A DNA stretch of 5,047 nucleotides, from NCBI GenBank assembly GCA_964639675.1, contig CAZXEK010000058.1, forward strand, positions 1 to 5,047, read 5' to 3'. Source of the stretch: JACQCV01 sp964639675 (GTDB lineage: Bacteria > Patescibacteriota > Minisyncoccia > Phycocordibacterales > UBA12445). The stretch's first letter is position 1. Each line of letters starts with the position of its first letter. The notes under the pieces were generated by a model, which saw nothing but the letters and a program-made list of their open reading frames with translations, made no database searches and had not been told where the DNA came from. Below, one piece after another: positions 3,912-5,047 of the stretch. The position numbers and the translations under genes were made by a program.

Positions 3912-4154
3912 ATGTCGAAAATTTGTCCAGTTTTAAAGAAAAGGTCACAAATGAGCGGAGGCTACTCCAACAGAACTCGTGCTACTCAATTTAATCCAAC
4001 CGGCGCCAAGCGTAAGTATCCCAATCTCCAGAAAAAGCATATTTATATACCAGAACTCAAGAAAACTATCATTCTTACTCTTTCTACTCGAGCTATTAAA
4101 ACGATAAACAAGCGTGGCGCTCACAGCGTTCTCAAAAAAGCTGGGGTGATTTAA
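3912..4154 (+). CDS. rpmB: 50S ribosomal protein L28
   Basis: Small basic protein of the large subunit. 80 residues, in the normal range (78 in E. coli). Family pattern: MSKICPVLKKRSQMSGGYSN (CQVTGKRP...GNN-type start, residues 1-20), RATQFNPTGAKRKYPNLQKKHIYIPELKKTIILTLSTRAIKTINKRGAHSVLKKAG, matching the usual TKR-FLPNLQ, strand, then K-x-x-IDKKG order. There is an insertion of a few residues (FNPTG) before the RKYPNLQ motif. Only Cys5 is present, so this is a zinc-free form. The ATG at 3912 has no Shine-Dalgarno sequence, and the leader is very short. It is the only plus-strand gene in the window; its stop overlaps the murB stop by 4 bases, tail to tail. Confidence 0.93.
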   Translation: MSKICPVLKKRSQMSGGYSNRTRATQFNPTGAKRKYPNLQKKHIYIPELKKTIILTLSTRAIKTINKRGAHSVLKKAGVI

Positions 4155-5047
4155 AACTCCCCTACAAATCCGATTTCTGGTTGTAGCTTGTAACCGGTTT
4201 CTTCGAAAACTTTTTTCTGAATTAGTTCGATCACTTCTCTTACATCTTTTGCCTTTGCATTTCCTGTGTTTACAATGTAGTTCGCATGCTTTTCAGAGAC
4301 CATAGCACCGCCAATCTTTTTTCCTTTTAATCCTGCTTTCTCTATCAACCTCCCCGCTCCTACTCCTTCAATCTTTTTAAATACTGATCCACAAGATGGA
4401 AATTCAGTAAGATGAGGCTGTTTCTCGTTTCGCCACTTAAGATTTTCTTTTATTTGTTTATGTATAGTTTTGGTATCTGACTTCTTTAATTCAAAAGTGA
4501 TTTCTAAAACAAAAATATCTTTATTGTGATGGAGAATACTGTCATCGTAACCAAATTTAAAATAATCTCGTTCAACTCTTTTTTCTCGTAAACCTTCCAG
4601 TACCAGACCCTCTTTTACAATTTTTTCTATAAATAAAGTGCTTTGCCTATCTGGCGAAAGGAAATGGAGATTTTGGCGAATTGCGCCTCCCACGCTACTT
4701 GGTATACCGGTAAAATGCTCGAGGCCTGATAATTCTTTATCTACACACGCATCAATGAGTTCCGAAACAATTACGCCGCTTTCAGCTGTGAGTAAATTAT
4801 CTTCGAATTCAAAGCTGTTTGCTCTGTTGTATATCACTAGTCCTCTAAATCCTTTATCTCCCACCAGAATATTTGCTCCTATCCCCAAGATAAAAAACGG
4901 TGTCTTCGTTTTGCTAGCCTCTGTTATTGCTACTATTAAATCTTCTTTAGTGCGAGCAGTGAAAAAATAATCCGCCCTGCCCCCTATCTTGTATGTAGTA
5001 TATGGAGCTAAGAGAACATCTCTTTTGAGATTTGGTATATTTAGCAT
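4151..5047 (-). CDS. murB: UDP-N-acetylmuramate dehydrogenase (MurB)
   Basis: FAD/NADPH-dependent cytoplasmic reductase that turns UDP-GlcNAc-enolpyruvate into UDP-MurNAc for peptidoglycan. 298 residues as read, a normal type II length. FAD-binding motifs: YTTYKIGGRADYF (residues 16-28), LGIGANILVGDKGFRGLVI (54-72, with Ala58 where Ser is usual) and GLEHFTGIPSSVGGAIRQN (108-126). The catalytic Ser is in CGSVFKK (Ser221), and the C-terminal PEIG carries the catalytic Glu291. WRNEKQP (205-211) and AGLKGKKIGGAMVSEKHANYIVN (238-260) are also typical. Differences: QNLHFLSPDRQ (125-135) replaces the usual N-A-G-A-Y-G segment, and FGYDDSIL (165-172) has Asp where E. coli has the active-site Arg of YRDS. 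The ATG is the last codon of the window (5047..5045), so a start further upstream and any promoter cannot be judged. Confidence 0.95.
   Translation of the reverse strand: MLNIPNLKRDVLLAPYTTYKIGGRADYFFTARTKEDLIVAITEASKTKTPFFILGIGANILVGDKGFRGLVIYNRANSFEFEDNLLTAESGVIVSELIDACVDKELSGLEHFTGIPSSVGGAIRQNLHFLSPDRQSTLFIEKIVKEGLVLEGLREKRVERDYFKFGYDDSILHHNKDIFVLEITFELKKSDTKTIHKQIKENLKWRNEKQPHLTEFPSCGSVFKKIEGVGAGRLIEKAGLKGKKIGGAMVSEKHANYIVNTGNAKAKDVREVIELIQKKVFEETGYKLQPEIGFVGEF

Noticed and set aside
1..5047. tRNA, rRNA or known riboswitch
   Set aside because: No cloverleaf, rRNA-like segment or recognisable riboswitch core was seen on either strand; the intergenic gaps other than 708..834 and 1345..1676 are under 90 bases.

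Overview
The window looks like a piece of a small, streamlined bacterial genome of the Candidate Phyla Radiation (Patescibacteria), most likely Parcubacteria-like. The evidence is a ribosomal protein S12 with a roughly 12-residue insertion near its N-terminus, a MurB with an unusual middle segment (QNLHFLSPDR), a free-standing winged-helix/Cas2-fold protein of the PaaX_M type, short or leaderless gene starts, and very tight gene packing. TGA is used as a stop (835..837), so the code is not the UGA-glycine code of Gracilibacteria. The lineage is inferred from family knowledge, not from a search.

Layout. From 1 to 3879 everything reads on the minus strand, so transcription runs from high to low coordinates: an M50 (site-2-protease-like) membrane protease (3256..3879), rpsL (S12), rpsG (S7), a PaaX/Cas2-like winged-helix protein (1677..2243), a small protein resembling the GlcG/HbpS family (835..1344), and the N-terminal third of fusA (EF-G, 707 to the left edge). 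rpmB (L28, 3912..4154) reads on the plus strand, divergent from the protease with 32 bases between starts. It is convergent with murB (4151..5047, minus), and their stop codons overlap.

The ribosomal part is the str operon, rpsL-rpsG-fusA, but it is interrupted. About 1.6 kb with two extra genes lies between rpsG and fusA, and fusA has a good promoter of its own (744..772), preceded by a terminator (781..825). The most interesting stretch is 1575..2338. The PaaX/Cas2-like gene sits between two nested pairs of direct repeats: an inner 37-bp near-palindrome (1640..1676 and 2242..2278, 33/37 identical) and an outer 35-bp repeat (1575..1609 and 2304..2338, 27/35). The outer repeat is the last codons of rpsG plus its terminator hairpin. 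This is the layout expected of a one-gene cassette inserted at the 3' end of rpsG. The inner palindrome also carries a perfect TATAAT and has the shape of an operator, so the protein may control its own gene and possibly the gene downstream.

How the genes work together: S12, S7, EF-G and L28 belong to translation, MurB to peptidoglycan precursor synthesis, and the M50 protease to membrane proteolysis. The two genes inside the str operon have no evident functional link to translation.
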